Positions 35,432 through 48,137 of a stretch of 64,000 bases of DNA are shown here, piece by piece. The stretch is from NCBI GenBank assembly GCA_947683625.1, contig CANTUR010001425.1, forward strand, positions 62,001 through 126,000. The letters run 5' to 3'. The position numbers and the translations under genes were made by a program. The DNA is from Mallotus nudiflorus (Eukaryota; Streptophyta; Magnoliopsida; Malpighiales; Euphorbiaceae). Under the pieces are notes generated by a model that ran no database searches, was not told the DNA's origin, and was given only the letters and a program-made list of their open reading frames with translations. How positions within the stretch are numbered: the stretch's first letter is position 1; each line of letters begins with the position of its first letter.

Positions 35432-38400
35432 CCATGGATTTGATAGAGTGGGCTTGGGCAATTGGGCTTCAAATGGATGTTCGTGGCAGCATCGGTTGAC
35501 CCACGGGGCCCATAATATATCAGATCGAAGCTGACTCAGAGGGCTACAGTGCGGCTCTAAAGCCCATCTAGAGCGATTTGTCTTTGGGCCCAAAAACCCA
35601 TGTTTAGGCCCATGGATTTGATAGAGTGGGCTTGGGCACTTGGGCTTCAAATGGACGTTCGTGGTGGCATCGGTTGACCCACGGGGCCCATAATATATCA
35701 AATATAAGATGACTCAGACGGCTATAGTGCGGGCTATAAAGCCCATCTATAACGATTTGTCTTTGGGCCTAAAAACCCATGTGTAGGCCCATGGATTTGA
35801 TAGAGTGGGCTTGCGCACTTGGGCTTCCAATGGACGTTCGTGGCGCCTTCGGTTGACCCACGGGGCCCATAATATATCAAATCGAAGCTGACTCAGAGGG
35901 CTATAATGGGCCGCTACAAACAGTGTCTGTAGCGGGCCGTCCTCGGGCCCAAATTCGTTTGTTTTGGGGCCCGAAAACCACTATTTCGGCCCATGGATTT
36001 GATTGTGGGCTTGCGCACTTGGGCTTCAAATGGACGTTTGTGGCGGCATCGGTTGAACCACGGGGCCCATAATATATCAGATCGAAGCTGACTCAGAGGG
36101 CTACAGTGCGGGCTCTAAAGCCCATCTATAGCGATTTGTCTTTGGGCCCAAAATCCCATGTTTAGGCCCATGGATTTGATAGAGTGGGCTTGGGCACTTG
36201 GGCTTCAAATGGATGTTCGTGGCGGCATCGGTTGACCCACGGGGCCCATAATATATCAGATCGAAGCTGACTCAGAGGGCTACAGTGCGGGCTCTAAAGC
36301 CCATCTATAGCGATTTGTCTTTGGGCCCAAAAACCCATGTTTAGGCCCATGGATTTGATAGAGTGGGCTTGGGCACTTGGGCTTCAAATGGACGTTCGTG
36401 GTGGCAACGGTTGACCCACGGGGCCCATAATATATCAAATATAAGCTGACTCAGACGGCTATAGTGCGGCCTATAAAGTCCATCTATAACGATTTGTCTT
36501 TCGGCCTAAAAACCCATGTGTAGGCCCATGGATTTGATAGAGTGGGCTTGCGCACTTGGGCTTCAAATGGACGTTCGTGGCGGCATCGGTTGACCCACGG
36601 GGCCCATAATATATCAAATCGAAGCTGACTCAGAGGGCTATAGTGGGCCGCTACAAACTGGGTCTGTAGCGGGCCGTCCTCGGGCCCAAATTCCTTTATT
36701 TTGGGGCCCGAAAACCACTATGTCAGCCCATGGATTTGATTGTGGGCTTGCGCACTTGGGCTTCAAATGGACGTTCGTGGCGGCATCGGTTGACCCACGG
36801 GGCCCATAATATATCAGATCGAAGCTGACATTGAGGGCTACACTACGGGCTCTAAAGCCCATCTATAGCGATTTGTCTTTGGGCCCAAAATCCCATGTTT
36901 AGGCCCATGGATTTGATAGAGTGGGCTTGGGCAATTGGGCTTCAAATGGATGTTCGTGGCGGCATCGGTTGACCCACGGGGACCATAATATATTAGATCG
37001 AAGCTGACTCAGAGGGCTACAGTGCGGCTCTAAAGCCCATCTACAGCGATTTGTCTTTGGGCCCAAAAACCCATGTTTAGGCCCATGGATTTGATAGAGT
37101 GGGCTTGGGCACTTGGGCTTCAAATGGACGTTCGTGGTGGCATCGGTTGACCCACGAGGCCCATAATATATCAAATATAAGATGACTCAGACGGCTATAG
37201 TGCGGGCTATAAAGCCCATCTATAACGATTTGTCTTTGGGCCTAAAAACCCATGTGTAGGCCCATGGATTTGATAGAGTGGGCTTGCGCACTTGGGCTTC
37301 CAATGGACGTTCGTGGCGCCTTCGGTTGACCCACGGGGCCCATAATATTTCAACTCGAAGCTGACTCAGAGGGCTATAACGGGCCGCTACAAACTGTGTC
37401 TGTAGCGGGCCGTCCTCGGGCCCAAATTCCTTTGTTTTGGGGCCCGAAAACCACTATTTCGGCCCATGGATTTGATTGTGGGCTTGCGCACTTGGGCTTC
37501 AAATGGACGTTCGTGGCGGCATCGGTTGAACCACGGGGCCCATAATATATCAGATCGAAGCTGACTCAGAGGGCTACAGTGCGGGCTCTAAAGCCCATCT
37601 ATAGCGATTTGTCTTTGGGCCCAAAATCCCATGTTTAGGCCCATGGATTTGATAGAGTGGGCTTGGGCACTTGGGCTTCAAATGGATGTTCGTGGCGGCA
37701 TCGGTTGACCCACGGGGCCCATAATATATCAGATCGAAGCTGACTTAGAGGGCTACAGTGCGGGCTCTAAAGCCCATCTAGAGCGATTTGTCTTTGGGCC
37801 CAAAAACCCATGTTTAGGCCCATGGATTTGATAGAGTGGGCTTCGGCACTTGGGCTTCAAATGCACGTTCGTGGTGGCATCGGTTGACCCACGGGGCCCA
37901 TAATATATCAAATATAAGCTGACTCAGACGGCTATAGTGCGGCCTATAAAGCCCATCTATAACGATTTGTCTTTGGGCCTAAAAACCCATGTGTAGGCCC
38001 ATGGATTTGATAGAGTGGGCTTGCGCACTTGGGCTTCAAATGGACGTTCGTGGCGCCTCCGGTTGACCCACGGGGCCCATAATATATCAAATCGAAGCTG
38101 ACTCAGAGGGCTATAACGGGCCGCTACAAACTGTGTCTATAGCGGGCCGTCCTCGGGCCCAAATTCCTTTGTTTTGGGGCCCGAAAACCACTATTTCGGC
38201 CCATGGATTTGATTGTGGGCTTGCGCACTTGGGCTTCAAATGGACGTTCGTGGCGGCATCGGTTGAACCACGGGGCCCATAATATATCAGATCGAAGCTG
38301 ACTCAGAGGGCTATAGTGCGGGCTCTAAAGCCCATCTATAGCGATTTGTCTTTGGGCCCAAAATCCCATGTTTAGGCCCATGGATTTGATAGAGTGGGCT

Positions 38401-40588
38401 TGGGCACTTGAGCTTCAAATGGATGTTCGCGGCGGCATCGGTTGACCCACGGGGCCCATAATATATCAGATCGAAGCTGACTCAGAGGGCTACAGTGCGG
38501 GCTCTAAAGCCCATCTATAGCGATTTGTCTTTGGGCCCAAAAACCCATGTTTAGGCCCATGGATTTGATAGAGTGGGCTTGGGCACTTGGGCTTCAAATG
38601 GACGTTCGTGGTGGCAACGGTTGACCCACGGGGCCCATAATATATCAAATATAAGCTGACTCAGACGGCTATAGTGCGGGCTATAAAGTCCATCTATAAC
38701 GATTTGTCTTTGGGCCTAAAAACCCATGTGTAGGCCCATGGATTTGATAGAGTGGGCTTGCGCACTTGGGCTTCAAATGGACGTTCGTGGCGGCATCGGT
38801 TGACCCACGGGGCCCATAATATATCAAATCGAAGCTGACTCAGAGGGCTATAATGGGCCACTACAAACTGGGTCTGTAGCGGGCCGTCCTCGGGCCAAAA
38901 TTCCTTTGTTTTGGGGCCCGAAAACCATTATGTCGGCCCATGGATTTGATTGTGGGCTTGCAGACTTGGGCTTCAAATGGATGTTCGTGGCGGCATCGGT
39001 TGACCCACGGGGCCCATAATATATCAGATCGAAGCTGACTCAGAGGGCTACAGTGCGGGCTCTAAAGCCCATCTATAGCGATTTGTCTTTGGGCCCAAAA
39101 TCCCATGTTTAGGCCCATGGATTTGATAGAGTGGGCTTGGGCAATTGGGCTTCAAATGGATGTTCGTGGCAGCATCGGTTGACCCACGGGGCCCATAATA
39201 TATCAGATCGAAGCTGACTCAGAGGGCTACAGTGCGGGCTCTAAATCCCATCTATAGCGATTTGTCTTTGGGCCCAAAAACCCATGTTTAGGCCCATGGA
39301 TTTGATAGAGTGGGCTTGGCCACTTGGGTTTCAAATGGATGTTCGTGGTGGCATCGGTTGACCCACGGGGCCCATAATATATCAAATATAAGCTGACTCA
39401 GACGGCTATAGTGCGGGCTATAAAGCCCATCTATAACGATTTGTCTTTGGGCCTAAAAACCCATGTGTAGGCCCATGGATTTGATAGAGTGGGCTTGCGC
39501 ACTTGGGCTTCAAATGGACGTTCGTGGCGGCATCGGTTGACCCACGGTGTCCATAATATATCAAATCGAAGCTGACTCAGAGGGCTATAACGGGCCGCTA
39601 CAAACTGTGTCTGTAGCGGGCCGTCCTCGGGCCCAAATTCGTTTGTTTTGGGGCCCGAAAACCACTATTTCGGCCCATGGATTTGATTGTGGGCTTGCGC
39701 ACTTGGGCTTCAAATGGACGTTCGTGGCGGCATCGGTTGAACCACGGGGACCATAATATATCAGATCGAAACTGACTCAGAGGGCTACAGTGCGGGCTCT
39801 AAAGCCCATCTATAGCGATTTGTCTTTAGGCCCAAAATCCCATGTTTAGGCCCATGGATTTGATAGAGTGGGCTTGGGCACTTGGGCTTCAAATGGATGT
39901 TCGTGGCGGCATCGGTTGACCCACGGGGCCCATAATATATCAGATCGAAGCTGACTCAGAGGGCTACAGTGCGGGCTCTAAAGCCGATCTATAGCGATTT
40001 GTCTTTGGGCCCAAAAACCCATGTTTAGGCCCATGGATTTGATAGAGTGGGCTTGGGCACTTGGGCTTCAAATGGACGTTCGTGGTGGCAACGGTTGACC
40101 CACGGGGCCCATAATATATCAAATATAAGCTGACTCAGACGGCTATAGTGCGGCCTATAAAGTCCATCTATAACGATTTGTCTTTCGGCCTAAAAACCCA
40201 TGTGTAGGCCCATGGATTTGATAGAGTGGGCTTGCGCACTTGGGCTTCAAATGGACGTTCGTGGCGGCATCGGTTGACCCACGGGGCCCATAATATATCA
40301 AATCGAAGCTGACTCAGAGGGCTATAATGGGCCGCTACAAACTGGGTCTGTAGCGGGCCGTCCTCGGGCCCAAATTCCTTTGTTTTGGGGCCCGAAAACC
40401 ACTATATCAGCCCATGGATTTGATTGTGGGCTTGCGCACTTGGGCTTCAAATGGACGTTCGTGGCGGCATCGGTTGACCCACGGGGCCCATAATATATCA
40501 GATCGAAGCTGACATTGAGGGCTACAGTACGGGCTCTAAAGCCCATCTATAGCGATTTGTCTTTGGGCCCAAAATCCCATGTTTAGGC
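35432..40588 (+). repeat. 1473-bp octamer HORs with interspersed variant tetramers
   Basis: Starts: beta 35432, gamma 35610, delta 35789, alpha 35991, beta 36168, gamma 36347, delta 36526, alpha 36728; beta 36905, gamma 37083, delta 37262, alpha 37464, beta 37641, gamma 37820, delta 37999, alpha 38201; beta 38378, gamma 38557, delta 38736, alpha 38938, beta 39115, gamma 39294, delta 39473, alpha 39675; beta 39852, gamma 40031, delta 40210, alpha 40412. Octamer markers are a 178-bp beta (GTGCGGCTCT, one G lost), gamma with AAGATGACTCAG, delta with CTTCCAATGG and alpha with GACATTGAGGG. The tetramers at 38378-39674 instead resemble the 31945-34894 type, so two octamer kinds alternate. Confidence 0.87.
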
Positions 40589-43500
40589 CCATGGATTTGA
40601 TAGAGTGGGCTTGGGCAATTGGGCTTCAAATGGATGTTCGTGGCGGCATCGGTTGACCCACGGGGCCCATAATATATCAGATCGAAGCTGACTCAGAGGG
40701 CTACAGTGCGGCTCTAAAGCCCATCTAGAGCGATTTGTCTTTGGGCCCAAAAACCCATGTTTAGGCCCATGGATTTGATAGAGTGGGCTTGGGCACTTGG
40801 GCTTCAAATGGACGTTCGTGGTGGCATCGGTTGACCCACGGGGCCCATAATATATCAAATATAGATGACTCAGACGGCTATAGTGCGGTCTTTGGGCCTA
40901 AAAACCCATGTGTAGGCCCATGGATTTGATAGAGTGGGCTTGCGCACTTGGGCTTCCAATGGACGTTCGTGGCGCCTTCGGTTGACCCACGGGGCCCATA
41001 ATATATCAAATCGAAGCTGACTCAGAGGGCTATAACGGGCTGCTACAAACTGTGTCTGTAGCGGGCCGTCCTCGGGCCCAAATTCGTTTGTTTTGGGGCC
41101 CGAAAACCACTATTTCGGCCCATGGATTTTATTGTGGGCTTGCGCACTTGGGCTTCAAATGGACGTTCGTGGCGGCATCGGTTGAACCACGGGGCCCATA
41201 ATATATCAGATCGAAGCTGACTCAGAGGGCTACAGTGCGGGCTCTAAAGCCCATCTATAGCGATTTGTCTTTGGGCCCAAAATCCCATGTTTAGGCCCAT
41301 GGATTTGATAGAGTGGGCTTGGGCACTTGGGCTTCAAATGGATGTTCGTGGCGGCATCGGTTGACCCACGGGGCCCATAATATATCAGATCAAAGCTGAC
41401 TCAGAGGGCTACAGTGCGGGCTCTAAAGCCCATCTATAGCGATTTGTCTTTGGGCCCAAAAACCCATGTTTAGGCCCATGGATTTGATAGAGTGGGCTTG
41501 GGCACTTGGGCTTCAAATGGACGTTCGTGGTGGCAACGGTTGACCCACGGGGCCCATAATATATCAAATATAAGCTGACTCAGACGGCTATAGTGCGGCC
41601 TATAAAGTCCATCTATAACGATTTGTCTTTCGGCCTAAAAACCCATGTGTAGGCCCATGGATTTGATAGAGTGGGCTTGCGCACTTGGGCTTCAAATGGA
41701 CGTTCGTGGCGGCATCGGTTGACCCACGGGGCCCATAATATATCAAATCGAAGCTGACTCAGAGGGCTATAATGGGCCGCTACAAACTGGGTCTGTAGCG
41801 GGCCGTCCTCGGGCCCAAATTCCTTTGTTTTGGGGCCCGAAAACCACTATGTCAGCCCATGGATTTGATTGTGGGCTTGCGCACTTGGGCTTCAAATGGA
41901 CGTTCGTGGCGGCATCGGTTGACCCACGAGGCCCATAATATATCAGATCGAAGCTGACATTGAGGGCTACAGTACGGGCTCTAAAGCCCATCTATAGCGA
42001 TTTGTCTTTGGGCCCAAAATCCCATGTTTAGGCCCATGGATTTGATAGAGTGGGCTTGGGCAATTGGGCTTCAAATGGATGTTCGTGGCGGCATCGGTTG
42101 ACCCACGGGGCCCATAATATATCAGATCGAAGCTGACTCAGAGGGCTACAGTGCGGCTCTAAAGCCCATCTAGAGCGATTTGTCTTTGGGCCCAAAAACC
42201 CATGTTTAGGCCCATTGATTTGATAGAGTGGGCTTGGGCACTTGGGCTTCAAATGGACGTTCGTGGTGGCATCGGTTGACCCACGGGGCCCATAATATAT
42301 CAAATATAAGATGACTCAGACGGCTATAGTGCGGGCTATAAAGCCCATCTATAATGATTTGTCTTTGGGCCTAAAAACCCATGTGTAGGCCCATGGATTT
42401 GATAGAGTGGGCTTGCGCACTTGGGCTTCCAATGGACGTTCGTGGCGCCTTCGGTTGACCCACGGGGCCCATAATATATCAAATCGAAGCTGACTCAGAG
42501 GGCTATAACGGGCCGCTACAAACTGTGTCTGTAGCGGGCCGTCCTCGGGCCCAAATTCGTTTGTTTTGGGGCCCAAAAACCACTATTTCGGCCCATGGAT
42601 TTTATTGTGGGCTTGCGCACTTGGGCTTCAAATGGACGTTCGTGGCGGCATCGGTTGAACCACGGGGCCCATAATATATCAGATCGAAGCTGACTCAGAG
42701 GGCTACAGTGCGGGCTCTAAAGCCCATCTATAGCGATTTGTCTTTGGGCCCAAAATCCCATGTTTAGGCCCATGGATTTGATAGAGTGGGCTTGGGCACT
42801 TGGGCTTCAAATGGATGTTCGTGGCGGCATCGGTTGACCCACGGGGCCCATAATATATCAGATCGAAGCTGACTCAGAGGGCTACAGTGCGGGCTCTAAA
42901 GCCCATCTATAGCGATTTGTCTTTGGGCCCAAAAACCCATGTTTAGGCCCATGGATTTGATAGAGTGGGCTTGGGCACTTGGGCTTCAAATGGACGTTCG
43001 TGGTGGCAACGGTTGACCCACGGGGCCCATAATATATCAAATATAAGCTGACTCAGACGGCTATAGTGCGGCCTATAAAGTCCATCTATAACGATTTGTC
43101 TTTCGGCCTAAAAACCCATGTGTAGGCCCATGGATTTGATAGAGTGGGCTTGCGCACTTGGGCTTCAAATGGACGTTCGTGGCGGCATCGGTTGACCCAC
43201 GGGGCCCATAATATATCAAATCGAAGCTGACTCAGAGGGCTATAATGGGCCGCTACAAACTGGGTCTGTAGCGGGCCGTCCTCGGGCCCAAATTCCTTTG
43301 TTTTGGGGCCCGAAAACCACTATGTCAGCCCATGGATTTGATTGTGGGCTTGCGCACTTGGGCTTCAAATGGACGTTCGTGGCGGCATCGGTTGACCCAC
43401 GGGGCCCATAATATATCAGATCGAAGCTGACAATGAGGGCTACAGTACGGGCTCTAAAGCCCATCTATAGCGATTTGTCTTTGGGCCCAAAATCCCATGT

Positions 43501-45715
43501 TTAGGCCCATGGATTTGATAGAGTGGGCTTGGGCAATTGGGCTTCAAATGGATGTTCGTGGCGGCATCGGTTGACCCACGGGGCCCATAATATATCAGAT
43601 CGAAGCTGACTCAGAGGGCTACAGTGCGGCTCTAAAGCCCATCTAGAGCGATTTGTCTTTGGGCCCAAAAACCCATGTTTAGGCCCATGGATTTGATAGA
43701 GTGGGCTTGGGCACTTGGGCTTCAAATGGACGTTCGTGGTGGCATCGGTTGACCCACGGGGCCCATAATATATCAAATATAAGATGACTCAGATGGCTAT
43801 AGTGCGGGCTATAAAGCCCATCTATAACGATTTGTCTTTGGGCCTAAAAACCCATGTGTAGGCCCATGGATTTGATAGAGTGGGCTTGCGCACTTGGGCT
43901 TCCAATGGACGTTCGTGGCGCCTTCGGTTGACCCACGGGGCCCATAATATATCAAATCGAAGCTGACTCAGAGGGCTATAATGGGCCGCTACAAACTGTG
44001 TCTGTAGCGGGCCGTCCTCGGGCCCAAATTCGTTTGTTTTGGGGCCCAAAAACCACTATTTCGGCCCATGGATTTGATTGTGGGCTTGCGCACTTGGGCT
44101 TCAAATGGACGTTCGTGGCGGCATCGGTTGAACCACGGGGCCCATAATATATCAGATCGAAGCTGACTCAGAGGGCTACAGTGCGGGCTCTAAAGCCCAT
44201 CTATAGCGATTTGTCTTTGGGCCCAAAATCCCATGTTTAGGCCCATGGATTTGATAGAGTGGGCTTGGGCACTTGGGCTTCAAATGGATGTTCGTGGCGG
44301 CATCGGTTGACCCACGGGGCCCATAATATATCAGATCGAAGCTGACTCAGAGGGCTACAGTGCGGGCTCTAAAGCCCATCTATAGCGATTTGTCTTTGGG
44401 CCCAAAAACCCATGTTTAGGCCCATGGATTTGATAGAGTGGGCTTGGGCACTTGGGCTTCAAATGGACGTTCGTGGTGGCAACGGTTGACCCACGGGGCC
44501 CATAATATATCAAATATAAGCTGACTCAGACGGCTATAGTGCGGCCTATAAAGTCCATCTATAACAATTTGTCTTTCGGCCTAAAAACCCATGTGTAGGC
44601 CCATGGATTTGATAGAGTGGGCTTGCGCACTTGGGCTTCAAATGGACGTTCGTGGCGGCATCGGTTGACCCACGGGGCCCATAATATATCAAATCGAAGC
44701 TGACTCAGAGGGCTATAATGGGCCGCTACAAACTGGGTCTGTAGCGGGCCGTCCTCGGGCCCAAATTCCTTTGTTTTGGGGCCCGAAAACCACTATGTCA
44801 GCCCATGGATTTGATTGTGGGCTTGCGCACTTGGGCTTCAAATGGACGTTCGTGGCGGCATCGGTTGACCCACAGGGCCCATAATATATCAGATCGAAGC
44901 TGACATTGAGGGCTACAGTACGGGCTCTAAAGCCCATCTATAGCGATTTGTCTTTGGGCCCAAAATCCCATGTTTAGGCCCATGGATTTGATAGAGTGGG
45001 CTTGGGCAATTGGGCTTCAAATGGATGTTCGTGGCGGCATCGGTTGACCCACGGGGCCCATAATATATCAGATCGAAGCTGACTCAGAGGGCTACAGTGC
45101 GGCTCTAAAGCCCATCTAGAGCGATTTGTCTTTGGGCCCAAAAACCCATGTTTAGGCCCATGGATTTGATAGAGTGGGCTTGGGCACTTGGGCTTCAAAT
45201 GGACGTTCGTGGTGGCATCGGTTGACCCACGGGGCCCATAATATATCAAATATAAGATGACTCAGACGGCTATAGTGCGGGCTATAAAGCCCATCTATAA
45301 CGATTTGTCTTTGGGCCTAAAAACCCATGTGTAGGCCCATGGATTTGATAGAGCGGGCTTGCGCACTTGGGCTTCCAATGGACGTTCGTGGCGCCTTCGG
45401 TTGACCCACGGGGCCCATAATATATCAAATCGAAGCTGACTCAGAGGGCTATAACGGGCCGCTACAAACTATGTCTGTAGCGGGCCGTCCTCGGGCCCAA
45501 ATTCCTTTGTTTTGGGGCCCGAAAACCACTATTTCGGCCCATGGATTTGATTGTGGGCTTGCGCACTTGGGCTTCAAATGGACGTTCGTGGCGGCATCGG
45601 TTGAACCACGGGGCCCATAATATATCAGATCGAAGCTGACTCAGAGGGCTACAGTGCGGGCTCTAAAGCCCATCTATAGCGATTTGTCTTTGGGCCCAAA
45701 ATCCCATGTTTAGGC
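40589..45715 (+). repeat. 1473-bp octamer HOR array, 3.5 copies
   Basis: Octamers start at beta 40589, 42034 and 43507; a half unit runs 44980-45715. Monomers: beta 40589, gamma 40767, delta 40918, alpha 41120, beta 41297, gamma 41476, delta 41655, alpha 41857; beta 42034, gamma 42212, delta 42391, alpha 42593, beta 42770, gamma 42949, delta 43128, alpha 43330; beta 43507, gamma 43685, delta 43864, alpha 44066, beta 44243, gamma 44422, delta 44601, alpha 44803; beta 44980, gamma 45158, delta 45337, alpha 45539. The first copy is 1445 bp because gamma 40767 lost 28 bp. This is the most regular part of the window. Confidence 0.9.
40767..40917 (+). repeat. Gamma monomer with 28-bp deletion (151 bp)
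   Basis: Compared with gamma 42212 and 43685, one A is missing in ATATAAGATG and 27 bp are missing between GTGCGG and TCTTTGGGCC (break at 40888/40889). The removed part contains the small inverted repeat GGGCT-ATAA-AGCCC and the CTATAACG element. It shortens this octamer to 1445 bp and occurs once in the window. Confidence 0.9.
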
Positions 45716-46452
45716 CCATGGATTTGATAGAGTGGGCTTGGGCACTAGGGCTTCAAATGGACGTTCGTGGTGGCATCGGTTGACCCACGAGGCCCATAAT
45801 ATATCAAATCGAAGCTGACTCAGAGGGCTATAACGGGCCGCTACAAACTATGTCTGTAGCAGGCCGTCCTCGGGCCCAAATTCCTTTGTTTTGGGGCCCG
45901 AAAACCACTATTTCGGCCCATGGATTTGATTGTGGGCTTGCGCACTTGGGCTTCAAATGGACGTTCGTGGCGGCATCGGTTGAACCACGGGGCCCATAAT
46001 ATATCAGATCGAAGCTGACTCAGAGGGCTACAGTGCGGGCTCTAAAGCCCATCTATAGCGATTTGTCTTTGGGCCCAAAATCCCATGTTTAGGCCCATGG
46101 ATTTGATAGAGTGGGCTTGGGCACTTGGGCTTCAAATGGATGTTCGTGGCGGCATCGGTTGACCCACGGGGCCCATAATATATCAGATCGAAGCTGACTC
46201 AGAGGGCTACAGTACGGGCTCTAAAGCCCATCTATAGCGATTTGTCTTTCGGCCCAAAATCCCATGTTTAGGCCCATGGATTTGATAGAGTGGGCTTGGG
46301 AAATTGGGCTTCAAATGGATGTTCGTGGCGGCATCGGTTGACCCACGGGGCCCATAATATATCAGATCGAAGCTGACTCAGAGGGCTACAGTGTGGGCTC
46401 TAAAGCCCATCTATAGCGATTTGTCTTTGGGCCCAAAAACCCATGTTTAGGC

Positions 46453-46665
46453 CCATGGATTTGATAGAGTGGGTTTGGGCACTTGGGCTTCAAATGGATG
46501 TTCGTGGCGGCATCGGTTGACCCATGGGGCCCATAATATATCAGATCGAAGCTGACTCAGAGGGCTATATTATGGGCCCCGTGGGTCGTTACAAACTGTG
46601 TCTGTAGCGGGCCGTCCTCGGGCCCAAATTCCTTTGTTTTGGGGCCCGAAAACCACTATGTCGGC
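46453..46665 (+). repeat. 213-bp beta/delta hybrid with internal inversion
   Basis: Starts as beta (GGGTTTGGGC, GGATGTTCG, CAGATCGAAGC) and ends as delta (TGTAGCGGGCCGTCC, GAAAACCACTATG). Between the two parts lies a 22-bp stretch in reverse orientation. The monomer is 11 bp longer than delta and has lost the left arm of the delta hairpin. Confidence 0.88.
46566..46587 (-). repeat. 22-bp inverted satellite fragment
   Basis: Read on the minus strand this stretch is GACCCACGGGGC followed by CCATAATATA, the conserved centre of the satellite (monomer positions ~67-88), i.e. inverted relative to the array. The left edge shares TATA with normal delta (GGGCTATAACGG), a possible 4-nt microhomology. 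The right edge joins GTTACAAACTG of delta. The host monomer itself reads CCATGGGG at this place, so the template was probably a different monomer, or one base changed later. It is the only reverse-oriented piece I noticed. Confidence 0.88.
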
Positions 46666-47221
46666 CCACGGATTTGATTGTGGGCTTGCAGACTTGGGCT
46701 TCAAATGGACGTTTGTGGCGGCATCGGTTGACCCACGGGGCCCATAATATATCAGATCGAAGCTGACTCAGAGGGCTACAGTGCGGGCTCTAAAGCCCAT
46801 CTATAGCGATTTGTCTTTGGGCCTAAAAACCCATGTGTAGGCCCATGGATTTGATAGAGTGGGCTTGCGCACTTGGGCTTCAAATGGTCGTTCGTGGCGC
46901 CTTCGGTTGACCCACGGGGCCCATAATATATCAAATCGAAGCTGACTCAGAGGGCTATAACGGGCCGCTACAAACTGTGTCTGTAGCGGGCCGTCCTCGG
47001 GCCCAAATTCCTTTGTTTTGGGGCCCGAAAACCACTATTTCGGCCCATGGATTTGATTGTGGGCTTGCGCACTTGCGCTTCAAATGGACGTTCGTGGCGG
47101 CATCGTTTGAACCATGGGGCCCATAATATATCAAATTGAAGCTGACTCAGAGGGCTACAGTGCGGGCTCTAAAGCCCATCTATAGCGATTTGTCTTTGGG
47201 CCCAAAATCCCATGTTTAGGC

Positions 47222-48137
47222 CCATGGATTTGATAGAGTAGGTTTGGGCACTTGGGCTTCAAATGGACGTTTGTGGCGGCATCGGTTGACCCACGGGGCC
47301 CATAATATATCAGATCGAAGCTGACTCAGAGGGCTACAGTGCGGGCTCTAAAGCCCATCTATAGCGATTTGTCTTTGGGCCCAAAATCCCATGTTTAGGC
47401 CCATGGATTTGATAGAGTGGGCTTGGGCAATTGGGCTTCAAATGGATGTTCGTGGCGGCAACGGTTGACCCACGGGGCCCATAATATATCAGATCGAAGC
47501 TGACTCAGAGGGCTACAGTGCGGGCTCTAAAGCCCATCTATAGCGATTTGGTTTTGGGCCCAAAAACCCATGTTTAGGCCCATGGATTTGATAGAGTGGG
47601 CTTGGGCACTTGGGCTTCAAATGGACGTTCGTGGTGGCATCGGTTGACCCACGAGGCCCATAATATATCAAATATAAGCTGACTCAGACAGCTATAGTGC
47701 GGGCTATAAAGCCCATCTATAACGATTTTTCTTTGGGCCTAAAAACCCATGTGTAGGGCCATGGATTTGATAGAGTGGGCTTGCGCACTTGGGCTTCAAA
47801 TGGTCGTTCGTGGCGCCTTCGGTTGACCCACGGGGCCCATAATATATCAAATCGAAGCTGACTCAGAGGGCTATAACGGGCCGCTACAAACTGTGTCTGT
47901 AGCGGGCCGTCCTCGGGCCCAAATTCCTTTGTTTTGGGGCCCGAAAACCACTATTTCGGCCCATGGATTTGATTGTGGGCTTGCGCACTTGCGCTTCAAA
48001 TGGACGTTCGTGGCGGCATCGGTTGAACCATGGGGCCCATAATATATCGGATCGAAGCTGACTCAGAGGGCTACAGTGCGGGCTCTAAAGCCCATCTATA
48101 GCGATTTGTCTTTGGGCCCAAAATCCCATGTTTAGGC
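47222..48137 (+). repeat. Beta-beta-gamma-delta-alpha pentamer, 916 bp
   Basis: Starts: beta 47222, beta 47401, gamma 47580, delta 47759, alpha 47961. Markers: GAGTAGGTTTGGGC and GGACGTTTGTGG in the first beta, CGATTTGGTTTTGGG in the second, CAGACAGCTATAG and TGTAGGGCCATGG in gamma, GGTCGTTCG in delta, CACTTGCGCTTC in alpha. Close relatives lie at 49591-50506 and 50507-51423, so this pentamer is a building block of the longer repeat that follows. Confidence 0.86.

Larger units (their letters stand above)
45716..47221 (+). repeat. Scrambled boundary of hybrid monomers
   Basis: Starts: gamma/delta hybrid 45716 (202 bp), alpha 45918, beta 46095, beta 46274, beta/delta hybrid 46453 (213 bp with an inverted piece), alpha/gamma hybrid 46666 (177 bp, start CCACGG), delta 46843, alpha 47045. 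The tetramer order fails three times within 1.5 kb. The segment separates regular octamers on the left from beta-rich HORs on the right, and delta 46843 already carries the right-hand marker GGTCGTTCGTGGC. Confidence 0.86.

Noticed and set aside
35426..35701. 91-codon minus-strand open frames (also 36899, 40583, 42028, 43501, 44974)
   Set aside because: Their 1473-bp spacing is the octamer period. They depend on the 1-bp deletion in the 178-bp beta that joins two frames, not on selection for a protein.
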